Of a DNA stretch of 64,000 bases, positions 15,755-26,500 are shown one piece after another (the stretch's first letter is position 1; each line of letters starts with the position of its first letter). A program made the translations under genes and the position numbers. This DNA is from Paramacrobiotus metropolitanus (lineage: Eukaryota; Tardigrada; Eutardigrada; Parachela; Macrobiotidae): positions 56,242-120,241 of the forward strand of contig NW_026570447.1 of the NCBI RefSeq assembly GCF_019649055.1. The letters run 5' to 3'. The notes below the pieces were generated by a model. The model worked only from the letters and a program-made list of their open reading frames with translations, made no database searches and was not told where the DNA came from.

Positions 15755-18112
15755 AGCGAGGAATGTTCAACGCACGAACAGCGGGACGGGAGATTGGCCT
15801 GGAATAAAAATAGCCACGGCTGTAATTTAACGCGAAACATGCGCAACTGGCAGCTTAATATTAATGCGGACAATTAAGGCAAACGGTGGATTGATCCCGT
15901 TGTGTCGTTTGCCTAATGTGTTGGGGCGCGCGTTGTCGTCGTTTGATTAGTGGTATGACGAGCCGTTGGTCTGGATATGACGCGGCTGCTCTCTGGGCGC
16001 TGTTCGTCATTGGTCGGCCATTTTGAAAGTGACGTGCATGCCACTGAATGGGCATTGGGCAGCGTGGACAAAGAGCGATACGGGTGTACAGAGCGACCGC
16101 CCATGTGCGACAGATACTTGATTAACCTAACAAACGGACGACGGTCATGCGACGGCGGTAGGACCAGCGACGCATACCAGTTGCAGTTTTCCAAAATGCT
16201 TCTGAACATGAAAAAACATGTTTTTGGTTTCTTGAAAGTTTGAAACGTTTCAGTTTCTAAACTTTTTCATCAGTTTTATTTTGTCTTTTCTATAACATTT
16301 TTTATGCTTTGAATAAATTGGGTTTCGGATTTTGCGGAATTGAGGTAGCGAGAGGAGAGCTGGAATGAACGTTGTGGCTGATTACGTTGTTGAACGTCGC
16401 ATCTTCGCGTTGGACGTTGCGAATGTTTCTCGTTGGTTCGCTGTTTTTTTGTGGACGATATAGATTTGTGCATGCGTGGCTATCTGGGATAATGTGCTAG
16501 GAATCTTTCTGGATTGATCTGAGTAAACGGCACCGCAGGTGGGTGATGAGGAAGTCCGTTAGCGCGGAGACTTAGCAGTCTTAGCTGGTTCTTGAAACAT
16601 GCTTAAACATGTTTTGACTCTGCTTGTTAAAGCAGTTTGCAGGGTACCCAGTTCAGGAGTTTGCAGTTTTTTACCTTTTCGCACGCGAGTTTCTTGTTGG
16701 GTTCATGGTTTTAAGATGAGCCAGGAAGATGGTAGTCATTTTTGTCAGTCAGTCTATTTTTGCATAACATACTCGTTTTTTGAAATCATTCTTTACAGTA
16801 TGTATACGAGTACAGATACTACGTTGACACGTTGTATTCATCAGCGTGTTTGATTTGAGGAAGTTATGGTTCCTTCAGTTTTCTGTTAATTTATTTCTAA
16901 ATTTTTTAAATGAAGTAGTGTAGAGAGAGACGCAGAAAAAATTTTTTGTGTGGCGAAAAACGGAAGAGAGGCATTTTGTGAAGCTTGCCAAATAAAACGG
17001 GCATTACGCTGCCGCATCGGGCGGTGGCAACTGCGTCAAGCGCCGGAAGTCCTCACATTCCCCTCATTTGACATGCTCAGCTGCGAGGTTGTCGTGCGAC
17101 ACGAATGGTGTAAGGGAGGAAAGTGATTTCCGCAGGAATTCATTCTGCATTGAAGGAAATCGCGTTTGTGCGTGAGGAACTGTGCGTCTTGGCAGTCAAA
17201 ATATTTCGAGTCCAGGCGCATATACTGGTCGGGAAACATTTTTCACAACCATTCTGAGAACGAGCTGGTTTTTTTTTGGTTTTTAAACACGTTTTATTAA
17301 TTTATTACTACTGGGCTGTTTTCCTTTCGGGAGTAATTAAACTGTGAATTTACTGCGAAATATATGTGAGTTTTTTAAATAATTATAAGGAAGTGAAAAA
17401 GCTCCTCAGTTAAGTTTGCTGTTATAAGAATTGCAAAATTATTACTGTACCTTTGAGAAATAAAAGCAAACAAACAAACTTTGAATAAACAGCGAACAGA
17501 ACAGCTGGAAGCCGTATTAGTGCTGCTAGTAATAAAATAATTATATTAATATTATAAGAACCGTTTCGAATTTTTGAAATTTCAGTAGGAGTCGACGAGA
17601 AATGTCAATCAGTCCCTTCCTTACTGACGTTAATGTTGTTTTGGTAATTTAAAATAAATATTAAACTAATAAACTGAGAAGTACATAGTTTTTCCGCTTA
17701 ATGACAATTTTTGTGGAATTAATCGCAGCGTTTTGATTGTTAGTTGGTAACTTGATGGATAAAAATATTTATTAAGATCGTCGAGGTAAAAATTGAGTAC
17801 CTGCGTGATTTGTTGAATTTCTCGATAAAGCGGCGTTGAGCGCGTGGCCATGGCGGAAGTTCACGCGCCAGCGTAATTGTCCACATACTGCGCGTGCGCC
17901 GTGAAAAAGACAGAAAAGTGAAGAGTTACGAAAACACGACAGTTTTATTGGCCTGACATAGGAAAAACCGGCCGAACCGTGCCACTACGAAACACCCTCG
18001 GGCCTTTTTCTGTCCATCAGCGCGCACAATTGACCAGCACAGCGCTGTTTTGTTAGGTGGCGAATACAACTGAACAATCCGTCTAATTAAGAGGAATTCT
18101 CTTGCGCAAGGA
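15755..18112. other. Intergenic region, no supported gene
   Basis: Several 60-100 codon ORFs on both strands (15913-16243, 16599-16853, 17036-17239) overlap antisense partners and match no family. Composition is mixed. The part near 17930-18110 is the 5' flank of the orphan exon at 18113. Confidence 0.45.
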
Positions 18113-18249
18113 ATGCCGGTTGCCACGTCGCCGCTGGCCGAGAGCTTCCGCTCGGACATCACCTCGCCGGGGACGGGCGGCACGCAGACGCCCAACAGCA
18201 TGCACTCCGTACACGAGGAGGGGTTCGGGGGACCGCCGGCCCCGCGCCG
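18113..18249 (+). CDS. Orphan coding-like first exon (possibly LDB1 alternative 5' exon or separate gene)
   Basis: ATG at 18113 opens 45 GC-rich codons (MPVATSPLAESFRSDITSPG, then a Gly/Thr/Pro-rich stretch ending PPAPR). They run into a strong donor CCG|GTAAGTGG at 18250, phase 2. None of the LDB1 exons downstream starts in phase 2, and I see no intermediate exon, so it cannot be joined to the LDB1 reading as it stands. It may belong to an isoform with an unseen exon, to a 5' UTR, or to another gene. Confidence 0.4.
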
Positions 18250-20520
18250 GTAAGTGGTTGCGTGATTTGATCGTTGGTGGTGGTTGTGGGGAGGGTGGCG
18301 GGCATGAAAGGGCGCTTCGTTAGCCGCCCGCACGGGTGGTCCGCTAATCGCGCCAAATAACGTGTAAACACCGCGTCAAGCGCCGCTTGATTGATGGTAG
18401 CCGCGATTTAGTTGGGTTGCGCATTTTATTGGCGATTATTCTGGGAGAAAGGCAAGGTTGAATTTATTCTGGATTTTTTTGTCGGATTGCGCATTTTGTT
18501 GGCGATTTTTCTGGGAGAAAGGCACGGTTGAATTTATTCGGGATTTTTTTTGTGGGTGAAGTTAAGGACAAACGCGCCGGTTTGATTTTTTTTCGGGATT
18601 TTCTTTCGAGGAATTTTAATGGGATTTTTTTTCCGGGTTATTCGTTTTATTTTGCTGTTTTTTTTCCCCGGTGGATTTTAGCAGTATCGCGTTCTCTGAT
18701 TTTTCGCTGTTTTGTTTCCGGTGAGATATTAGTATTATTATTTATTCGCGTGTTCTGATGCTGTTTGGTAATTTTTTTGGAGAATTTCGCGCGTTCTGAA
18801 TTTATTCCGTATTTTTTTTGGAGATTTTGTTCGCTTTGATTTTATTTAGTATTTGTTTTTCGGGTGATATTTCGGGAGAATTCGAGCGTTCTGATTTAAT
18901 TTAATATTTTTTTCTGAGTGGAATTTTTTTTGGAAGATTCACGCGTTTAACTTTAGTTGTTATTTTATTCCTTGTGAAATTTTGGAAGATTTTGCGCTTT
19001 GATTTCTTACCGGTATTTTTATTCCGGGAAATCGAGTGTTTTTAAAAAATTAATTTGCCGGAAAATTCGTTGTATTTTTTTGCATCGCGGGATATCTGTT
19101 TTGCGGGTGAATTTCGTTCGGTATCGGTTTGAGTTTCGTTTTATTCGTTAGTATTTTTCCGGTTGAGATTTTCCGAAGAAATCACTCGCCCCGATTTTAT
19201 CCCGTTTTTTCGGGGAATTCTCGGTTTAAATTTTTCATCGCGGGATTTATTGTCTACAAATTGGCGCTGATTTTCCGGGAGAAAGACAGTGCGTAGGCGC
19301 TGCCCACTCCCGTTTTGTTCCGAGCGGAAACCGAGGAAAAGGACTGTGTGACTGTATCGAGAGAGAGTAGCGCCGTCATACATAAACCGACCAATGAGCG
19401 CATTCTGCCGCTGTGTTATGCGCATATACAAGCGCGGGGTTCATTGGAAAATGTGGCGTTTGTGTTAGTGTAAAATATCTCTGCGCAGCCTACTTTCCAA
19501 CCAACATCAAGCTGACGCTGTTGGCCGGTCGTGTGTGTGTTCCCTTTTTCCAGTTTGCGCTGGGATGCAGTTAGAGACGAGAGAGAGTTGAAAGAGAGAA
19601 CAGAGCGGAGGGCAGCCGAGCGGAACATGATCGTGCGCAAGAGATGCGTCGAATGCAGTAGCATCCAGTTGAGAATTTGCGGGGAGAGACGAGAGAGAGC
19701 AGCCAGTATCTTTTATTCTGTCGTCCGGCGCATCGGCTTCATTGACAAGCAGTAGCCGGAGTATCGCTTGTTTATATATACAAATACAGGCGTGTGCGTG
19801 TGCCGCTGTTCTACAATTTCTCGCGAAAATTCGCCATTTATTAACGGTATAAATAGCGGTGTGCGTGTGCCACTGTTCTACGGTTTTCTGGTGAATGCGC
19901 CGTTTATTTTATATATAAACAGGGCGTCGTGTGCCACTGTTCTACGGTTTATCCGGAAAATTCGCATTTTATTTGGCGCGCGTATTCTACGTATGTGCCA
20001 CTGTTCTACAGTTTGTCCAGATATTCGCAAATTTTATTTATATAAACAGGGCGTGTGCGTGCCACTGTTCTACGATTTATCTACGAAAATTCGACGTTCA
20101 TATATACAAACAGGGCGTTCTGTGCCACTGTTCTACACTTTCTTCGGAAAATTCGCGGGTTTTTATAATAAACAAGGCGCGCGTGTGCCACTGTTCTACG
20201 AATTTTCGGGAAATTCGCAGTTTATTTGGCATATTCTCCGTGTGTGCCACTGTTCTACGATTTCTACCCGGAAAATTGTCGAATTGATTTTGTTTGGCGC
20301 GCGTATATGATAAAACACTGGGTTGGGCGCGTCGTGGCCGGGGGTGACTCGCGATGCGTTTGGAATTGTCGGCACTGCTCGGCCGCTCCTCTATGACTGA
20401 CGACCACCCGCCGCCCCCGTCGCCCCCCTCCCGCCCCTCACCTCCTCCGCCACCGCCACCACCTCCAAACTGGACGACCTCAACCGCACCTCCGTGGCGC
20501 GCGTCCTCTCCGCCACCCTC
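18250..20520. other. 5' flank or first intron of LDB1
   Basis: Low-complexity T/G-rich DNA (18400-19200) with repeated TTTTTTCGGG-type phrases, then a GAGA-rich patch (19560-19700), the 8-unit minisatellite (19780-20300), and a polypyrimidine, Pro-coding stretch (20390-20470). No splice acceptor AG exists between about 20216 and 20537, so the first LDB1 coding exon cannot be entered by splicing in that interval. It is therefore probably transcribed from a local promoter. Confidence 0.5.
19780..20300 (+). repeat. Minisatellite, eight ~63-bp units
   Basis: TGCC(A/G)CTGTTCTAC recurs at about 19803, 19870, 19934, 19997, 20062, 20125, 20188 and 20247. Most units continue with GGAAAATTCGC-like and TTTATAT(A)AACA(G)GGCG segments. 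Because the period is close to 63 bp, one frame stays open for 180 codons (19768-20310), but the reading is repetitive and has no coding character. Confidence 0.93.
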
Positions 20521-23500
20521 ATGCCCACCGCCCTCGAGCCGGCCCCCTACGAGGAGGGGCCCGGCGAGCCCACCTTCTATAAACCGCCCCCGCCCGACCA
20601 GCCGCCACACCCGGGGGTCTATGACCCGGACCTCCTGGGCTTCCCCTACGAGGCCGGCGGCCCGCCGCAGTACCACCACCCCGCCCCCATGATGGGCCCG
20701 CCGCCGTCCCCGGGGGGCTCCTTCCCCGGGGGCGGGCAGGGGGGCTTTCATCCCGGGATGGTGCCGGCGCACCATCTCCCGCCCGGTGTTAACCAGACTG
20801 CGGTCTTTACTAGGCGTCCCGGACCGCCGCCGCCGCCCGGACACCATGGCGGCCCCTTGCCGCCGCCCGGGATGCCCATGGGACCGCCCTCGAACGGCGG
20901 CCCGCCCCTCATGGGGGTCATGGGATTTGGGATGGCGCTGGAGTCCCGCGTGCACCTCCTCAATAAACGCCTGCTACAGAGACCGGAGGTAGGTCGGCAC
21001 GGAATTTATTTATGGATTAATTTGTATTTTCCAAACGAATTATTTTACCAATTATCAAAACTGTTATTTCGAATTAATTGGTAATTTTGGATTTAATTTC
21101 AGGATTAAATTACCGTCACAGAATTTACTCGTTAAATATTGATATTGATTCTTGTAAAGGATTATTTTTTTAATTATTTTGCTGCTTAAACATTTTTATA
21201 GTATTTGGTGATTTGAAAAATTGTTATTGGTTTTGTCAAAATTTGCGGATTAATTCGGAATTTAAAAATGCGTATTTTGTTTGTAAATGTGAAAATTTTG
21301 GCTTATCCGGCAATTTAAAAATAATCATCGATTTAAAATTATGTTGTTCGTTTCAGTGGGAAAATGGCTAATTAACCGGTAATTTGCAGTTAATTGCGTG
21401 TATTAAATTACCGTCTGGCGGCGGCCGTGTAGACATGAATGTTTCGACGGTTATTGATTGCGAAAATGTCCCGATAGGTAGTTGACGATATTGCCAATAA
21501 TAATTATCGGATTTTCTATTGATTGGCGCAGCGGCGACGAAGCTGAAGTCAAGCTGTCAAAAGCGTTCAGATTTTCTTCTAATCTTCACCAGAAAATCCA
21601 CCCTATTTTTTAAAAATCGATTTTATATTTTTGAACAGCTTAAAATTTATTTAGCGCTTTTAATTTCGAAAAATCTGAATTAAAAAAATGAGGAATAATC
21701 GTAGTGTCATTCCCCCTTTTTTAAAAAATTAATTTTATTATTTTTGAACAGTTGAAAATTTATCTAACGCTTTTAATTTTGAAAAATCTGATTTTTAAAA
21801 AAAATTAATTTTATTATAAACTTATTTAGCGCTTGTAATTTCGAAAAATCTGGTTAAAAAAATGATGAATAATCGTCCTGTCAATGGGAATTTGTTTGAT
21901 TTTTATTACACAGATTAGAGAAAAGCTGAGTGAAGACTATACGTGTTTGTGGATAGTAGGGCAAATTTAACGGATACGAAAATAGCCGGGTGTTTAGTGT
22001 GCCAAATGTGCGCGATTGCCGGGCGGTTAAAAATAAACGGCCGCGCTTGGGTTATTTTAGTGTGTTGGCGGGGATGTTTTATTGTTGTTGTGTTGCAGCA
22101 ACCGGATAATATCTGGTGGGATCAGTTTGCCAGTGAATTCTTCGAGGATGACGCGCGCATGGTCATCCGACTGGAGCCGCCCAGCGAGCAGGATCCCGCC
22201 GCGCAGCCCAAACAGTACTGTGAGTGACCGATCAAAAACAATTATTTTTATTGTGGAAAAATTATTTTTAAATTAATTACGGATTTTCTCCTGTAATGAA
22301 TTTATCGCGTAATTTTTATTAATTTATTTTTGAAGTAATTTATCGTTTTTCGAGAATGCGGTGACGTGACCGCTTATAAAATAGTTTTTGGGAAAATTAT
22401 TTCTTAATTTATTACGATTTTTCGTGCAAAATTAAGCTGAGTCATTTTTATTAATTTATTTATGAATTAATTTATCGCTTTTCGAAAATACGGCGAAGTG
22501 ACCGCTTAGAAAATAATTTTAGAAAATAATTTTGAATTAATCACTGATTCTGTGTCGAATAGAATGAAAGATTAGTAATTTTTCTGAAATAATTTAATCT
22601 GATACTGTAAAAATGTACTGTAAATGACCTCTGCGAAAATAAATCTGGAAAAGCATTTTTTAAATTATTTGTGCTTTTTAATCGAGAAAAATAAATTTTA
22701 TTGATTTTCTGGAAATAATTGATCGTTTTTCGAGAATGTATACCTAAATCACTCCGAAAATAAATATGGAAAGTTATTTTCGGATTAATTGCGGGCTTTT
22801 TTTATTGAACAGAATACAACCTGATAATTTTCTGAATTAATGTATGGTTTTTTTGGGATAAATTGCGCGGTAGCCGTGGATTTAAGGAAGGCTGATTTCG
22901 GTGGAAAATGCCGGCTGGAGGTGTAATGTAATTTGTGCAAGTGAATTGCCAGTGCAGCGGCGGTTTGGCGGGGTGGTCCGGCGTCAGGCGATAATGATGG
23001 GTGATGTGTTTGTTTGGCGCGGGCAACGTCGCATCGATCTACAGATTCTAGACGTTATAGATTTTCCTCCACCGCGCTGGCCATTGCGCAGCGCGCCAGC
23101 CTCTCACCGCGCTATAAAAACCATCAAAAACGCTGTGATTATTTTTGTTTGGAATTAATTTTCGGCTTTCCATTTTTTTAAAATTATTTTGTAGCTTCGG
23201 TTTATTTTTTAATATTTTTTAAAATTATTCTCCTATTTGCTAATGTTTGAGTAATTTTTAAATTATTTTTTAGCCTCGGTTTATTTTTTAATACTTTTTT
23301 AAAAATTATTCTCCTATTTGTTAATGTTTGAATATTTTTTAAAATTATTTTTTAGCCTCGGTTTATTTTTTAATATTTTTTAAAATTATATTCTCCTATT
23401 TGGTGATGTTTGAGTATTTTTTAAAATTATTTTTGATTACTTATTATAGCTTTAATTTTTTTTGGTTTGGAAGGCTTTGATTTAAATATATGTATTGTTA

Positions 23501-26500
23501 AAAATTATTTTTTGACTAGGATTATTATTGAATATTTTTTTAAATTATTTATTGACTTCGCTTATGTTGGAATAAATATTTTTTAAAATTATTTGTTGGC
23601 TTTGGTATTTTTTGTTTATCTTTTGTTATTTTTGTTTAAATCAGTTTTCGGCTTTGCGGATTTTTAAATATTTTTGCTGGGGAATATTTTGGAATATTTT
23701 TTAAATATTTTTCGGCTTTAATAATCTTTTTTCGACACGCATTCATTCTCAAGAATATTGTTTTACCGGTGAGCGGCGCGAATATTCGCAAATTGGGTCA
23801 GTTTGTGTGGGACGGGGAGAGCGCGAGGTGCGAGAGGGTTTTTTCTTCACCAAAATTGTACGGGACTGTGTGTTGTGTTGGTTTTGGGTTAACGGGAGAG
23901 CGGATCGATACGCGCGCTCGCCGGCCGCATATTCCGCGCGCATGACGCCCCGCTCTGACATTGCCTCGCTCTGCGTGTTGATATTACCCGTTTAGGGCTT
24001 TTTTATCGGCTTGTTAACTTTTTCCCCGAATAAACACCCGCGCTACCGCTGACGTCAGGCCCGGTGATACAGAATATGCTTTCCGGTGGCCTTACCTTGG
24101 GGAATCGGTGCCGGTTGTGTCGTTTACACCGTAGAATTGCAACGGAAATGCGCCGGTATTCCTGTAATTAATTTAATTGATTTTTTCCACATTTTTCTTG
24201 AATTTTTTTTATAATTTTTGTGAGGGCTTTGATTGGGTGAATTGCTAGTGGAAATCAATGTGCGCAGTGCGATCAGTATTTACAGATACCTGTGTTGAAA
24301 AGATTTGTAAAATATCAAAAAAATTAAGATAAGCGGCGGATCCGAATAAATACCGATTTAAAAAGAAGGGTTAAATAACTGTAGAAAAATTAGCAGTGTA
24401 CCTTTGACTTAACGATTAACATTTCATTAAAATAATTTCTCTGTATACCTATAACAGAAAAAATTATTCGGAAAATCCATTTTGGAAATTTATTAGATCA
24501 TTTCAAAATTACACCGGTTTAAAATAAAATAAAGGTAATTTTTAGAATTATTATATAAATAATTTTATGCGGAAAAATTATCAGAAAAAAATGTCTTTTT
24601 AATAAAATTCAGTGGAATAATTTTCAAAATTGGATTTTTCATTTCTGGAATTTTATTTTCATTTCAAATCATCTGAAAAGCAGGCGAAAATTGCTGGCCT
24701 ATGATGCCGAAAAAAATTTTTGAAAAATACGATATACTTTTGAAAATACTTTTGAAAAAAAATAATTATATATAACCGGAAAAATATTTTGGAAAAAAAT
24801 TTTCAAAATTTGATTTTTTTAATTCTCAAAATTTCCTTTTAATTTCGTATCTTTTGAAAAACGGAGGAAAATCGTTGGGCGATAAAGCCGGGTGCATAAC
24901 AAATATCCGCGGCAGCTGGTCATCGCCCGGCTGGCGCTGCTCCCGACCGGAAACGGCGAAAATTCCAGCGCAGTGGGCAGCTGTGTTATGTGACTGTTGA
25001 CGTGGCCGTCCCGTTGCCTGTCGCCGGCGCCACCTTTGACCCGGGCTGGTCTGCCTATTCCTGCTTAAAGGCCGCTTCCCCGCGCCGGGGAAAACAAGCA
25101 GGAATCCGCTGTTTTGCCAAGCCGGTATTGATTCGGCGCGCTGTGTGCTGTGTATATCGGTTTAGCCCGGATCTCCTCGATCGATCGATGCGGGGGATAC
25201 AGCGCTTTTATTCCCCCATTCCCGATCGATTTGCCGAGTGTTGCGGCCCGGATTACGAAGCCGTTGGCTTTGTTCGTCGTCGTATATTTTTATTTTTGAC
25301 GACATTGTCCGCGGCGGGCTGCGGTGTGTGCTTGGCTGACGTTGAATTAAAAATACGTAGCGATTTTCCCGTGAAAATTAGTAACGCATTTTTCTGGATT
25401 TAATTAACCTCGTTACCTGAAAAATCGGATGAGATTTTTATTCATTTTTCAGTGGTAGTGTCATGGAAAAATTCCTTGGTATTTATTGTTAAATTGCCGG
25501 TAAATTGTTTCGCTGTAAAATGGAAGGATTTTGAACATTTTAGGTAGTGTCTAATTCTGCCGGCTGTTGGCAACGCGACGTAATATAAAATAAATTAAAA
25601 TCGCTGGAGAATAGTACAATAAAGATTATTCAAGTAAATAAAAGGAATAATACGTTTTCTTGTTAGGTTACAAAAAAAATTTATTAAAAATTGAAGATGC
25701 AAATGCCTGCGTGAATTTTTGTGTGAATATTTGTAGCGCGGAAATGAGGCTCCCGAAATTGTACAGCTGTTGGTTGTTTTAAAAAGCTTGAAAAACGATT
25801 TTCGTCCTGCGATCCATTTATTCGTTCGATTTATTGGCTCTACAGTTGCATATAAATGGTAGTGCTTGTACACATTAAAAATGAGAAAAACACAGAATGT
25901 ATCCAATCAAAAATCCAGTTTAATTCCTTGTAAAAATTCCCGTGATTTACTTTGACCTTTTTAAGGGATTAGGCCCGTAGATAGCACCAAATTTGTATAC
26001 ATCCACGGCAACTTTCGCTGTCGCGCACTCCCAAACACTTTTTTGCATTGCTTTACGATATTCGATAAAGAACCGTTTATATTTGGAATTCATTTTAAAA
26101 TTTGAAAAAAATGGTAGAAAGTTGGTTCAGTACCAAAACGCTCTTGATAGTAGTGTGTGTTTTCGTGCAAAATTTGAAGAGTATCGGTTCATAATGAGAC
26201 TTTTGATACAACCTCCGCGCGTTTAAACTTTCGGAATTATATTTCGCTAATATCTCCCGAACCGGAATAATCGGATGTTGCACGCACAAACGGCTTTTTC
26301 GCCTATGTACACGAATGCTTTGGCTACAAAGTACCATAAAGCAATGCAAAAAAGTGTTTAGGAGTGCGCGACAGCGAAAGTCCCCGTGTATGTACCCGAG
26401 TTGGGTACTATGTACCGGGCCGAGTCCCTTAATCCCGTATTTGGTAATTTATTAATCACAATTAATTTCGTGATAATTTTAATACGGGAGGAAATGGTGT

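Noticed and set aside
17926-18333. 135-codon minus-strand ORF
   Set aside because: Antisense of the orphan exon at 18113 and its donor. No homology.
19768-20310. 180-codon plus-strand ORF over the minisatellite
   Set aside because: Stays open only because the period is near 63 bp. Repetitive Cys/Ser translation without homology, and other frames are also open.
20098-20955. 285-codon minus-strand ORF opposite LDB1 exon 1
   Set aside because: Antisense of Pro/Gly-rich coding sequence.
24990-25403. 137-codon ORF in LDB1 intron 2
   Set aside because: Begins with GTG, no ATG, no splice structure, no family. Kept only as a GC-rich island.
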